NCBI GenBank assembly: GCA_025201375.1
Contig: JAIWZP010000033.1
Span: 1 to 64,000, forward strand
Length of the DNA: 64,000 nt
DNA from: Gongronella butleri
Taxonomy: Eukaryota > Mucoromycota > Mucoromycetes > Mucorales > Cunninghamellaceae
Direction: 5' to 3'
Shown: piece by piece, positions 9,591 through 20,199 of the stretch
Position numbering within the stretch: position 1 is the first letter of the stretch
Layout of the letters: every line of letters begins with the position of its first letter
Program-made: the position numbers and the translations under genes
The notes under the pieces: generated by a model
Seen by the model: only the letters and a program-made list of their open reading frames with translations
Databases searched by the model: none
Told to the model about the DNA's origin: nothing

Positions 9591-12500
9591 AAAAGTCTGC
9601 CTTGAGCTTCATGGCGCGAAGCGCGGCCTCTTTAGATTTGCGCGCCTCCTCGAGCGCCGTCTTTTGGTTCTCAATCATCTTGACGTTGGCATGCGTCACC
9701 TTTTGGATGCTCTTGAACAGCAGTGCATTCGTCACACTGATCCCAATCTGCTGTGACAGCAAGCGCAGCACCACCTCATGCCGGAACGTAAGCGACCCGA
9801 CCGCACCCTCAATGTAGATGCACCCAACAATCGCGCTCTTGTGCGTGATCGGTGTACAAATCACAGACTTGGCTGTCGTCTCGCAGTCCGAGAACCGCGA
9901 ATCTTGCTCAAGATCAGAAATCAAGATCGATTCTTGCGCGTGGATCGCGTATCGTGTCACGCGCGACACGGTCGAGTCTGCCTCCTCGGACAATTCCTGC
10001 GGCGGCTTGAGAATCTTGCACCCTTTTTGAATCAATGATAAAAAAAATAGATGCGTCAATTTCTTTTTTTTTTTTTAAAAAAAAAAAAAGCGTGCCGATC
10101 ACATACCATCGCTTTGCGATCCGCTGCCCATGATTTTAAACGTGGCATTCTCCTTGATGATGATCACGCCAGACTCGGCACCAGAGTTCTCCAGGATGAT
10201 CTGGCAAAAAAATAAAAAGGTGAATTGGACGTTTTTCTTTTTTTTTTTCCGTTCTTTTTTTTTGTACCTGCAACATTTGCTTCATGAGCAATTCAAAGTT
10301 CATTTCGCTGGAGATGACCTGGGAGCTCTTGAGGATGGAGGCCAGGTCGACGACATCGAGGGCCAGGATGGTTTCTTCGGGCGACGCGTCGCGACTGGCA
10401 ATGTCGGTATGCAAGAATTGCTCGGCCATGCTGTAATCCGAGACCGAGTCGCGATTGGGTGCCGCGGGGGACACGGCCATGGGGTCTGTTTGAACATGGA
10501 CTGATTTCTGCAAGGGTTCGGCGTCGTGCTGCGCGTCGTGTTGCTCCACATCGCGTCGTGGCGGCGGACCCACCAAGTAATCCATGCGCTGCGTCAGTTG
10601 CGTGGCCTTGCCGTAGCAGCCCTGGTGCCTGTACCCGGCAATCGCCTTCTCCAACAGCAACGTCGCCACGTGCCGGCACCCCAAACGCATATAATGCTCG
10701 CCAGCCCATTCGTGCATGATGCTCGCCTCCAACAGCCACCCGCCGGCCTTGGCCTTGTCAATCGCCTGGTCGTAAAGGCTCACCGCCGTCGTCTGATTCT
10801 CTAACGATGCGAGCTCCGCATCCTTTTTTTCAAAAAAAGAAAAAAAATGAGCTTTTTGCCTCTTTCTTTTTTTTTCCTTTTCGACATCCCTCAAGTCTAC
10901 GTTTTTTTTTCCCGCTCTTCCTCTCTTTTCTCCCCTCCCCCGGCTCTCTTTCTCTTCCCCATGGTGGCCTTACAATGAGGATAACCAGCATTTGAAGGTT
11001 GCAAGGCGAGTGTGTGGCCCATTCGTCCAAGAGAGCGCGATACTTTTGGATGCGCGGCAGGTAGTCGGGTGCGCGCGCCGAGTCCTGGCGGATGGCGTGG
11101 GCCATGGCCAAGCAGTAAAAAAAGAGGGTCATGTGGGTATGGCGCGATGAGGCGTGATCGATGACTTTGGGCGCGTATTGGTGGCCGAGCGCAATGGCCT
11201 GGTCGTAATAGCGGTACAGCACGAGGATGATGATCTTGAGACCATAGAACCAGCACAGTGCAGGGTGATCCGGCTGCTGCTGCGCGATAAAATCCTCTTC
11301 CTTGAACGCGTCCGTGTCAAACAGCCGCGACGCGTCCGCATAGTGCGTCTTGCCTTGCAGCGCAAGCACCGCGCGGATGATGCTGGTCGTCATGATGTTC
11401 GTCCCCGTCGTGTCGTGCCAACCCTGAACGGCTTCGATGCATAATTTCGCTTCGCGCAGCGTGTCCGCCAATGGCTCGCCGCCAAAAAACATGCCCGTCA
11501 CAAGGTGCAGCCGCGAAAAAGTCGCACTGATACGGTCGCCACCCAGCAACGCTTGCTTGAGCGCCTGGTGAAACAAGGGAAGCGCCGACCGGTAGTGGCC
11601 GTCCCAAACGTTCAAATACGCACCATACAGGTGCTTGGCACGCGCGCACTCGGAGTTCCCACCATATTGGTTGCAAAGCATGACGCCCACGTGGCCCATG
11701 CGTCGTCCAACATCGTAGTCCTTGTACAAAAGCATCGCTGCCATGCCGAAAAACACCAGCCCAACACCCGTCGATGGGCCAACCGTGCCAAGATTCAGCG
11801 TCTTGAGCGTCATGTTGGAACTGATGGCCATCACCGTCTTGGTGTCCGAGTTCCAGTACGCCCAGATACACCTGAAATAATAGTAAAAAAGGAGTCAGCG
11901 CCGTTTTCGCGGTTTTTTTCTCTTTTTTTTTTTTTGGTGTGGGCGCGCCATTTTTCTCAATCCGTACGCGTCAAAGCGCGTCCATTCTCATTTTCCAATT
12001 GCTCTCTTCCCTTTGTGGCGCATTCGACGCGCTTTGGCGCGTGAATGACGCGCTTTCAGCTCCGTTTTTGTTTTTTTGCCACCGACCCGCTTTTTTTCTC
12101 GACCGACCCGCGTCCGTTTTCTTTTTTTGGGGGGTGGGAATGCTCACGTACATTTCTTCCAAGAGGGACATGCGCGTGCGGATCAGCCTGCTGTCTGTCA
12201 CGGGCAAATTGAGGATGTTGTCGTAGCCCATGTCGAGCACGGATTGGCGCGTGTGCTTGTACTGCGCGGCCAGCTGGGCGTCCGAGAGGTCGAGGTCGAG
12301 GTTTTCCGTGCCGAGTTCGCTGAGGCACTCGAGCAAGATGTGTGCACGCGTCGATTGTTCTTGCTGGTGGGTCCATTGATACCTGTGCTGCAGGCGGTAC
12401 GCCGGTGCGCGGTCGATGGCGCTCTTGGCACACTTGAGGATCGTGGTGATGAGCGCAAGCGTGGCGTCGGAGCCCATGAACCACGACAGCTCCGCGAGTT

Positions 12501-15500
12501 GGGTATACAAGTGCAGTGTTTCTTGGTACGTGCTGTCGACGCCGTCGACCCAGGGGTCCGTGGCCAGTAGCTCGCGCGCAGACGAGTAGTACGTCATGGC
12601 CAGCGAATGTGCGCCCGAGTGGTACGCGCGGTCGCCGGCGCGCACGAGCATCGCGCGGTAATTCGCCTTTTTGTCGTACCGGTGCTTGATCAGCGCAAGC
12701 GCCGCGCGCAGGTGGTCCGCAATCCAAAACGACGACACCGACGGATCGTCCATAAAGTAATTCGCAATCTTCAAATGGATCTTGTCCTTGTGCGCCGGAT
12801 TGCCGAGCAGCATGGCCGCCTGCGAGTATCGATCGTGCGAAAACCCGAATTCATCCTGCGACACTGCATGAATGAACCCTTGTTGCAGCGCAGATTGCAA
12901 GCCATTGATCGCGTCGTGTCGTGTGGTGCTTGTACCCGTGTTTGTAATTGTGTTTGTGCTGGTTGGTATGGTTGATGAGGGTGATGCAACGCTTGTCACT
13001 GGGCTGACCGCCGCACTGCTGCCACTGGACAACGGCGATAAAATGTCATCATTTTCATTGTCGTTGTCGTTGAATTCGCCGTCGTGATGATCCATGGCAA
13101 AATAATGCGCATGCTGCTGCATTTGTTGTTGTTGTTGCTCTTGCTGCTGCTGCTTGTGCTCCAATTGCAATTGGCGCTCATCCATCATCAAATGTCGCAC
13201 CGTCTCGTACGAAAACTTGTCGCCAATGAACGCGGCCCATCTCAAGAACCGCTGCCCATCCGTCGGCAGCTCCTGCAGTCGACGTACAAGAAATTCAATA
13301 TTGATGTCCGCATTCGGCGTCTCGTGCAGCAGCGCCTTTTCCACCTGTTGCAAATTGTACTCCCAATGGCACTTTTCCCACGTGAAAAAGATCATGCCCT
13401 TCTTTTCCAACGTCGACAGCAGCTGGCACGCGTAAAACGGGTTGCCTTTTGTCTTTTCAAGCACAAAATCAACAAGAGGCGATAATAGCACCGTGTCAAT
13501 GTCGCGATGCCGATGCATCGTCGTGCGCACAAGGTCCATGAGCGCGTGCTTGTCCATGTTTTCAAGATGCACATAGTGCGCCACCAGCTGCTCATTGTCC
13601 AGCAGCGATTGCACCTTGGCATCGTGCTCGTCTGTGCGCATCGTCACAATCACAAGGAATTCCAAGCGCGCCGCAATCAGCGAATCCAGCAGCTCAATCG
13701 ACGCTTCATCTAACAAATCCAAAAAATAAAAAGAAAAAAGAAAAAGAAAAAATAGGAAGGTTACACCCGAAAGTCACTTTTTGTTTGTGAAACGTCGCAC
13801 GATTCATTCTCCGCCCTTCTGTTTTCTGTGGGCTTTTTTTTTTTTTTTACCAGCTTGATGCAGATCTTCCAGAAACTAGAAAAAAAAGTAATGTTGACGT
13901 GAGCGGCGCCTTATTTTTCAGCGATTTCTGGCGATTTTGACGATTTTTGTGTTTTTCAAAAAATGGGCTTACAAGCGTGACAAATTTAAAGTGGACCATG
14001 ACGTGAAAGATTTGCAACAATGCCGAGTGGAAGCGCATTTTGATCTCTGAGCCGCCCAATTCGTTTTGGTGTTGATGTGCGGGCGGTGTTTGCAGCTCGT
14101 CGCCCAAAAAGGCCTTTAGTTCGGGCACATTGTCGATGATCAACGTTGGCAATTCGTGTGCCGCGTCGCCGAGCTGGTCCTGGAGCATGGCCGCAAACCG
14201 GTCGACCTGTTGCTGCGGCTCCGACAGAATGTTTTTGAAAAAGATGGACAGGCACCTCAAAATACAGCCGTACGGCGTGGGCTGGCGCGTGTCAAACTTG
14301 GCCACCGCCGTGTACCCATAATCGCGCGCCACCTGCTGGATCGTGCGCGAAAGTGTCGACTTGCCCACGCCGGAATCGCCGTCAATCACCACCATTTCCG
14401 TGGGCCGCTTCCACAGCATGTCTTTGCGCGACCGCCGAGGCTGCTGCTGATGGTGGTGGAACGATGGGTACGAGTACCGCTTGGTGGGCGGCTGCATCAG
14501 CTCCGTGGGGTTGTAAAACAGGCTCGTCGACGGTGGTGTGCTGGGCGGCGTGATGTTTTCTTTTTGAGTTTGACTGCCGTTGCTGGAACTCGAGCTGCTG
14601 CTGCTGCCGCTCAGCGGCACAATCGTCTCGAGCCGCTGCTGCTGACTCAATCGCACGGCCGCTTGCCGCATGTGCCGATTGTAAAGATACGCATTGCGAC
14701 GCACAATGTTGCTCACAAGATCAACCTCGCGTCGACGCCCAAAACACCCGCTCGGCAAGGTAAACACACTCGCAATGTCGTCCTTGCCAAGATTAAACGC
14801 CGAAATCGACTGGGAATTAAAAAAAAAAAATAGACGGGGCGATCAGCGGTGTTTTCTTTTTTCAAAAAACGTCTTTCTGTTTTTTTCCATGGTACCTGAG
14901 GATCATTGGTGGCTTCCAATTGGCGCTTAATTTCAAGCAGATCTTCGCGCAACCCGTGGGCACTCGTATATCGCTCGTCGGGTGACTGTAACAAAAAAAA
15001 GAGAAAGAAAATGAGAAAAAACTCGCATTTTTTGGCCCTTTTTTTTTTCTTTACCTTGCTGGTCAGCTTGTCAATGATGGCCGAAAGGACCATGGGCAGA
15101 TCAGTGCGGACCTCGTGGACGGCAGGGACCTTGCGGCTCATGACGGAATGCACGATTTCCATCGGTGTCGAATGTGGAAACGGCAAACTCTGTGTTAGCA
15201 GGACATAAAACATGATGCCGAGGCTGTACAGGTCGGTGCGGTGGTCTGGCTGGAACGTGGTGCGACCCGTCTGCTCCGGCGCCATGTACATGAGCATCTT
15301 TAAGAAATTGCTCGAACCGTACCGCTGCACCGTCTTGCGCCAGCCCTCGGACGTCAAATTCGCCTCCAGGCTGCGCGATCCAGAACCAAAGTTCCACAGC
15401 TTGACCGTCGCGTCCTTTGGCCATTGGAACGCGCTCAATCGCACTTCGCCATGCACAACTAGGTGGGCGCGAAGAATGAAAAAAAATGAAAAAAAGGGGG

Positions 15501-16363
15501 AACGAAGTGGAAAAAAACAAAGTTGTGTGAGTTTCTTTCCAGCTTATCCAATTTCTCATTTCCATTTGATGGTGGGCCTGGCCCCGTCTCGCCGTTTTCT
15601 CTCTAGTCGCTTACTTTGGTGTTTGTGGATGAATTCGAGGCAATTGCAGCACTGGATGGCGAAATCCAGAAAGGCATCGAGCGCCAGTGTCTCTGTCGGT
15701 GTGGTGGCGGGGGCGTCCGAGTCGTAGAGTGGCGAGTGGAAGGCTTCCAATTGGTTCGGCCCTGCATTGCCCAATAAAAATAATAAAAATATAAAAAAAA
15801 AAGTGGTTCATTAAAGAGGTCGTGGGGTTGTACATCTTTTTGAAAGGTCCTCGGGTGACACACAGACGAAGCAAAATGGGCCTTTTTTAAAAGATCCATT
15901 TTTTTCTCGTTTTTTTTTACCTGGGTGCCGGAACAGGATGGCAACAAGACCATTAGCAAGCGTCGCCTTTTCGAGCGGCTGACATAGCAAATCGCCATCT
16001 GCCAGTCGATACAGTCGCTTGGCAATGTGATACTCGCGCTCCAGACGCAGACCCTGGTACGAGAGCTTGGCGACAATCGGCAGGCCATCTTCCAATCTAG
16101 GGCAAAAAAAAAAGGGGGACAAAAAAGCGTGTGAGTGCAAAGAAACGGCAATAAAAAAGGGGTCGCATCGCTCGTTTCAAGCCATCGTGCGTGCTCTGAG
16201 GCGTCCTAAAACGTCATGCGTGTCTTGTGGAAAAACAAGGGCCTTTTTTTTACCTGGTGCCGAGCGCAATTAAAACGTGGTCATTATCATTTTCTACCTT
16301 TGCAGAAAGAAGGCTATAGCCTGCGATCTTCACCGTGCCTAGATCAAGGTTGCTCAGGCTCAT
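7364..16363 (-). CDS. hybrid histidine kinase (group X / Mak-Chk1 type)
   Basis: Two-component sensor of about 2463 aa, encoded by 14 exons: 16363-16254, 16096-15921, 15761-15615, 15458-15055, 14985-14896, 14809-13973, 13875-13851, 13709-12152, 11871-10974, 10822-10268, 10200-10107, 10022-9444, 9346-7806, 7741-7364. Order of domains: kinase-like domain (1-300), AAA-type ATPase with Walker A GDSGVGKS (about 455), long helical TPR-like region, GAF (about 1635-1770), HisKA with H-box MSHELRTP (His about 1780), HATPase with N box NLLGNAIKFTH and GGTGLGLSI, and REC with acceptor Asp in FFDHHMPK (about 2333). This is the architecture of S. pombe Mak1-3 and Candida Chk1, which sense stress and signal through phosphotransfer. 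The kinase-like domain lacks HRD (reads HGEVRLS) and DFG (reads NFG), so it is probably a pseudokinase. Exon 7 is only 25 nt. The start codon at 16363 follows a TATAG that could be a 5'UTR acceptor. Confidence 0.88.
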
Positions 16364-17265
16364 GACCTATAGAATGAAAAAAGAGGCAACGAGAAGAAAA
16401 AAAAGGGAGAAGAGGCAAGAGCAATAAAAAAAAAAGCAGAAAGAAAGAGGGAAAAAATGTCGGTGAGAAAGCAAAAAAGAGAGAATAGAGCAAGAAGAAG
16501 AAAGAGAGTGCAAGAAAAAGTCGACCCTTTTTGGGACTAGCTCCCCCCCTTTTTTTTGACAGTGGACCAAACTTGTCCACTTGGAAACGCCCCGACCCAA
16601 TGCCAAAAAAATCAAGGTACCAGCGTAAATGGCGATCAAAACAAATCAGTCACCCACCCGTGGCTCACCACAAACAAGCGCTATTAGGGTGTGCCGTCCA
16701 TTTGCTGTCATCAAACTAGACATTGGACGCGAAAATGAAGCCTTGGGTGCACAAAAAGTGTCATTTAGGGCGGCTGTCTGTGGTTTTTTTTTTCGTGTGA
16801 CCAAAAAAAATGGGGGGACCGCATGGACAGGCTAGGTCGGCGACCAGAGGAATGAGGTCAATCAATCCACAGCCAAAAAAGTGCTGTGCGGGCCCTTCTT
16901 TTCTTGTTTTGCCTTTTTGCCTCCTTTTTTTTTTGTTCCCCCCCCCAGTGTCGTCATCCTCATTCTCGCGCATTTGCAGCCCGCATGTGACCCAGGTTGC
17001 TTTTGTTGACAGTTGTGCACAATGCAGAGCTCATGCAGAAAGAAAAAAAAACGGGTGCACAAGCAGAGAAATGCAAAATGACGCACATCTTTTGCTTTTT
17101 TGAATGGTTTTTTTTATAAAAAAAATTCTAGCCATGGAGTAGGGGATAAAAGAGCAAAAAAGAGAAACAGACACGTATCTAGTTAGTCGACAAGACGCCG
17201 CGAAAACGAAAAAAGTGGGAAAAAGAGGGGAATGGGGCGGCTAAACAGCGATAAATGGGTTACTT
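16364..17265. other. intergenic, no gene seen
   Basis: Between the hybrid kinase start and the stop of the C2 gene (both minus). Purine-rich near 16370-16520, with many A and T runs. It presumably holds the kinase promoter and the C2 gene 3' end. No conserved frame or RNA gene seen. Confidence 0.5.
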
Positions 17266-19323
17266 TTAGCGCGTGGGATATGGAGGGTACCCTTGGGAGG
17301 CTGGTGGCGGGTAGTTTTGTTGTGGCTGATGAGGCGGATAACCTTGAGAAGGAGCAGGAGGGTAACCTTGATGCGAAGGTTGCGGCGGATATCCCGACGA
17401 TGATGGCGGCGGTGCGTGGAAACCTGCGGGAGGCCCACCAGGGTGATGCTGCTGCTGGCCAGGATGAGGGAAGCTCACATTGCTCCCGCCACCATTGCTT
17501 GGCGGGTATGACCCGGCCATGACAGGCGTGGAAAAGTTGTTAAATCCGCCCGACGATGGCGCAAACGGCTGTTGAGGCGGTACATTCGACGGTGGGTACC
17601 CAGAAGGGCGCGACGACGGAGGATAGCCCTGCTGGCCACCTGGCGCAGGTGGTCGGAACCCAGGCTGCTGTGGCGGGTACCCATTGTTGCCTCCTTGCTG
17701 TGGTGGGTACCCGTTGTGGCCACCTTGCGGGGGGTAGCCGGGCCCAGGTGCGGGAGGATAACCTAAAAAAACCATCAAAAGACGCGTCAAATTCACATCT
17801 CGTTCCTTGGTCGCGCCTTTTTCTATCTTTTTCCGACACACTGGCTCCCTTTTTTTCGTTTTTCCTTTCTTCCCCTTTTTTCCGTTGCCTTCTCTTTTGA
17901 ATCTCCTAACATAGTCGCGTCGCGTTTTTTTATCTTGCCCGACATACTTTTTTCTTTTCTTTTCTCTTTTTTTCGCTCCTTTTTCTTTCTTTTTTCCAAG
18001 TTTGCCCATTTTTCCTCCCCCTTTTCACTTTTTTTTCTTTTATACCTTGATTTCCGCCGCCATAGGAGTTTTGGGGCGAGTGGCCCGGTCGGAAGGGCTG
18101 GGAGAGCATGGGTTGGGACCCTGGGGGCGTGGACGAGGACGGCTGGGGATGGAAGGCTGCGTGTGGCGGATAGCCTTGCTGCGGAGGATATCCTGAGCTG
18201 GTGGATGGCTGCGGGGCGATGACTGCGGGCATGTGTGGCGTGGCATGGTGCTGTTGCGCGTGACTCGTGGCGGGTGGCGGCGCAATGTAAGGTTGTGGCC
18301 CAATGTTGGGCAATCGATTGGGCGTCGACGACGACGGCGCAGGGCCCGGGCCAGGCGGCAGCGGGCGGCCTGTCGCGGGCGGGTAGCCATGCGACGACAC
18401 GGGTCGCGTCTGTCCAGGCACGGGCGTCGGCACAGGCGGCACGGGCGGCGCACCAACACCGCCTTGCGGCTTGTTGAATCGCTGGTAATTGTTCTTGTTC
18501 ATGCGCGTCGGCTGGCGGCGAGGAGGCGGCTTCTGTAAAAATTCAAAAAAATAAAAGAATAAGCCTTTTTTGTGCACCAAAGAGGCCAAAAGAAGCCCAA
18601 TTGTCCAAAATATCCACTTGCCGCAGAGTAAAACGTGATCTCCAGATAAATCTCGCCGGCCTTGCGGTTCTTGTATGTCAATTGGAACCAATCTAAGCAG
18701 GGGAATGGGTCAGAAAACAAGCAAATCGAGCGTGTTTCGCGCTTTTTTTGTGGTTTTCTTGGTGTTTATACCATCTTGTTCGCCATCCTTGATGACCGTG
18801 GCGAGATCAACGGTGCCCTCGGAGATCAGGTCCTCGCGCTTGGCATCCTCGTCGTACAATTGCACATACATCTTGGTCTTTCCCTCGTACACCGTCAGAT
18901 TCACCTATCAAAAAGAAAAAAAAGGGGCGTCAAGCAACCTTTTTGCGCCAAGCCCCGTCACTCGCTCTTCTCACTTATTTGATAAAAATACCTGGTCATC
19001 CCAAATTGGATGCTGGCCACCACGATAATCCGTCTTTGTGCGCTTGGCCTCCTCACCCAGGCGAAAGACGCAAAAAGGATCCTGTTTGCCGACAATCTAT
19101 GGACACCCAGAGAAAAAAAGGCATCGGTGAGCATGGGTCAATAGACGGCTTGGCTTGTGTTTTACCTCGCGGTTGGGCAATTCTCTCTAAAAAAAAACAG
19201 TAAAAGCGGGAAAAAAAGGATAAGCAAGACTCGTTACTTGGCACAACGACACGCTCGTCTTTTTTGCTTTACCGCTTTGAGCGCGACAACAGCGAGTTCA
19301 CCTAGTTTCTTTGGCTGTGCCAT
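17266..19323 (-). CDS. C2-domain protein with Pro/Gly/Tyr-rich tail (Fic1/Inn1-like)
   Basis: About 454 aa in seven exons: 19323-19273, 19186-19166 (21-nt microexon), 19096-18992, 18904-18772, 18692-18622, 18532-18046, 17762-17266. Residues 1-130 form a single C2 domain beginning MAQPKKLGELAVVALKA, with VGKQDPF and calcium-loop-like acidic residues (QLYDEDAK), so it probably binds membrane lipids. The remaining 320 residues are disordered and repeat GYPP and PPxxPP motifs, typical of SH3 or WW ligands. This layout matches fungal ingression proteins (S. cerevisiae Inn1, S. pombe Fic1), which link membrane to the cytokinetic ring. Other fungal C2 plus proline-rich proteins cannot be excluded. 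Intron 5 must start with GC (GCAAGT) to keep frame. Confidence 0.78.
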
Positions 19324-20186
19324 AGATGAAGAAAGAAGAAAGTGGGGAAAGGAAGCACGAGAATCAGAGTTTGACTTTTTTTTATAGCTCCCAGCGTGGC
19401 TGCAAGATCAGGGCGGCCCATGGTCTTACCTTTTTTGGTCTGCGCTCCTTCCATTCACAGCATGCTTCCGCCCCGCCCCTCAGTTGCCTCATCTATTTTT
19501 TTTCATTTTACAATATGTTTTGGGCTTTTTTTTACATCTGCCACGCACGCGGGCTCTTGCAGGCATCCGTCTTTTTCGAGTGATCATGCATGCCACGGAA
19601 CAAGTATTACACTGGGTGGCGTGAAAAAAAAAAGAGGCGCGTCATTGCTCAAATAAAGCAAAAAATCCAGAAAAAAAAAATCGGATTTGCAGCCCAGATT
19701 TGCCCAGCATTGGCATGTCCGCCACTGCAATTGCCAAGCACCATTGCGGGCTTTGTTTGTCATCCTCGTTCAATAATAAAAATGAGCAAAAAGCAATCTT
19801 TTTTGTTCAAAAAAAGACGTTATGCGATAGGAGGCAAAAAAGAGGACCCACAGGGGGAGCAGGGCCCGCCGCGTCAGATGATGGATGAGGTCACAAAGAG
19901 AGCCGGTCCCGTCCAAGGGAAACAACAAACGCGCACCAATCAGACGGCAGGTGGATGCGCCCTTTTTTCGACGCACCGCACAGTGAGGGCACGCCAAAAT
20001 CAAAAAAAAAAAGTTCCCAAGCAAAAAAAGAGAGGGCGATGACAACCTCCCTTTTTTGATGACACCCTTTTTCCCTCGCTTTTCTCACTCTCTTCATTTT
20101 TCTTTTTTGTTCCTCGCCTTTCTTTTTTTTTTTTTTCCTTGCTCTCTCTCATTTTTTTTTTTACGCCTGGCTATGCACCCCGTCTT
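19324..20186. other. divergent promoter region, C2 gene / RIM15
   Basis: 863 bp separate the two divergent start codons. It contains several A and T runs and a strongly pyrimidine-rich stretch (20040-20170) just before the RIM15 start, typical of fungal leaders. I see no TATA box at a convincing distance and no conserved open frame. Confidence 0.4.
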
Positions 20187-20199
20187 ATGGACCCCGTAG
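20173..20199 (+). promoter_or_regulatory. short uORF overlapping the RIM15 start
   Basis: An ATG at 20173 opens an eight-codon frame (MHPVLWTP) that ends with TAG at 20199, overlapping the main ATG (20187) in a different frame. If the transcript starts upstream of it, this would reduce initiation at the main ATG. Whether it lies in the mRNA is unknown. Confidence 0.4.

Noticed and set aside
11317..11871. Alternative reading of histidine kinase exon 9 (VYLGVLELGHQDGDG)
   Set aside because: Using a donor three bases further into exon 8 (TAC|GTGAGC) opens this frame, but it ends in unrelated sequence. The AT|GTACGT donor gives CIWAYWNSD and the long helical region, and makes the total length divisible by three.
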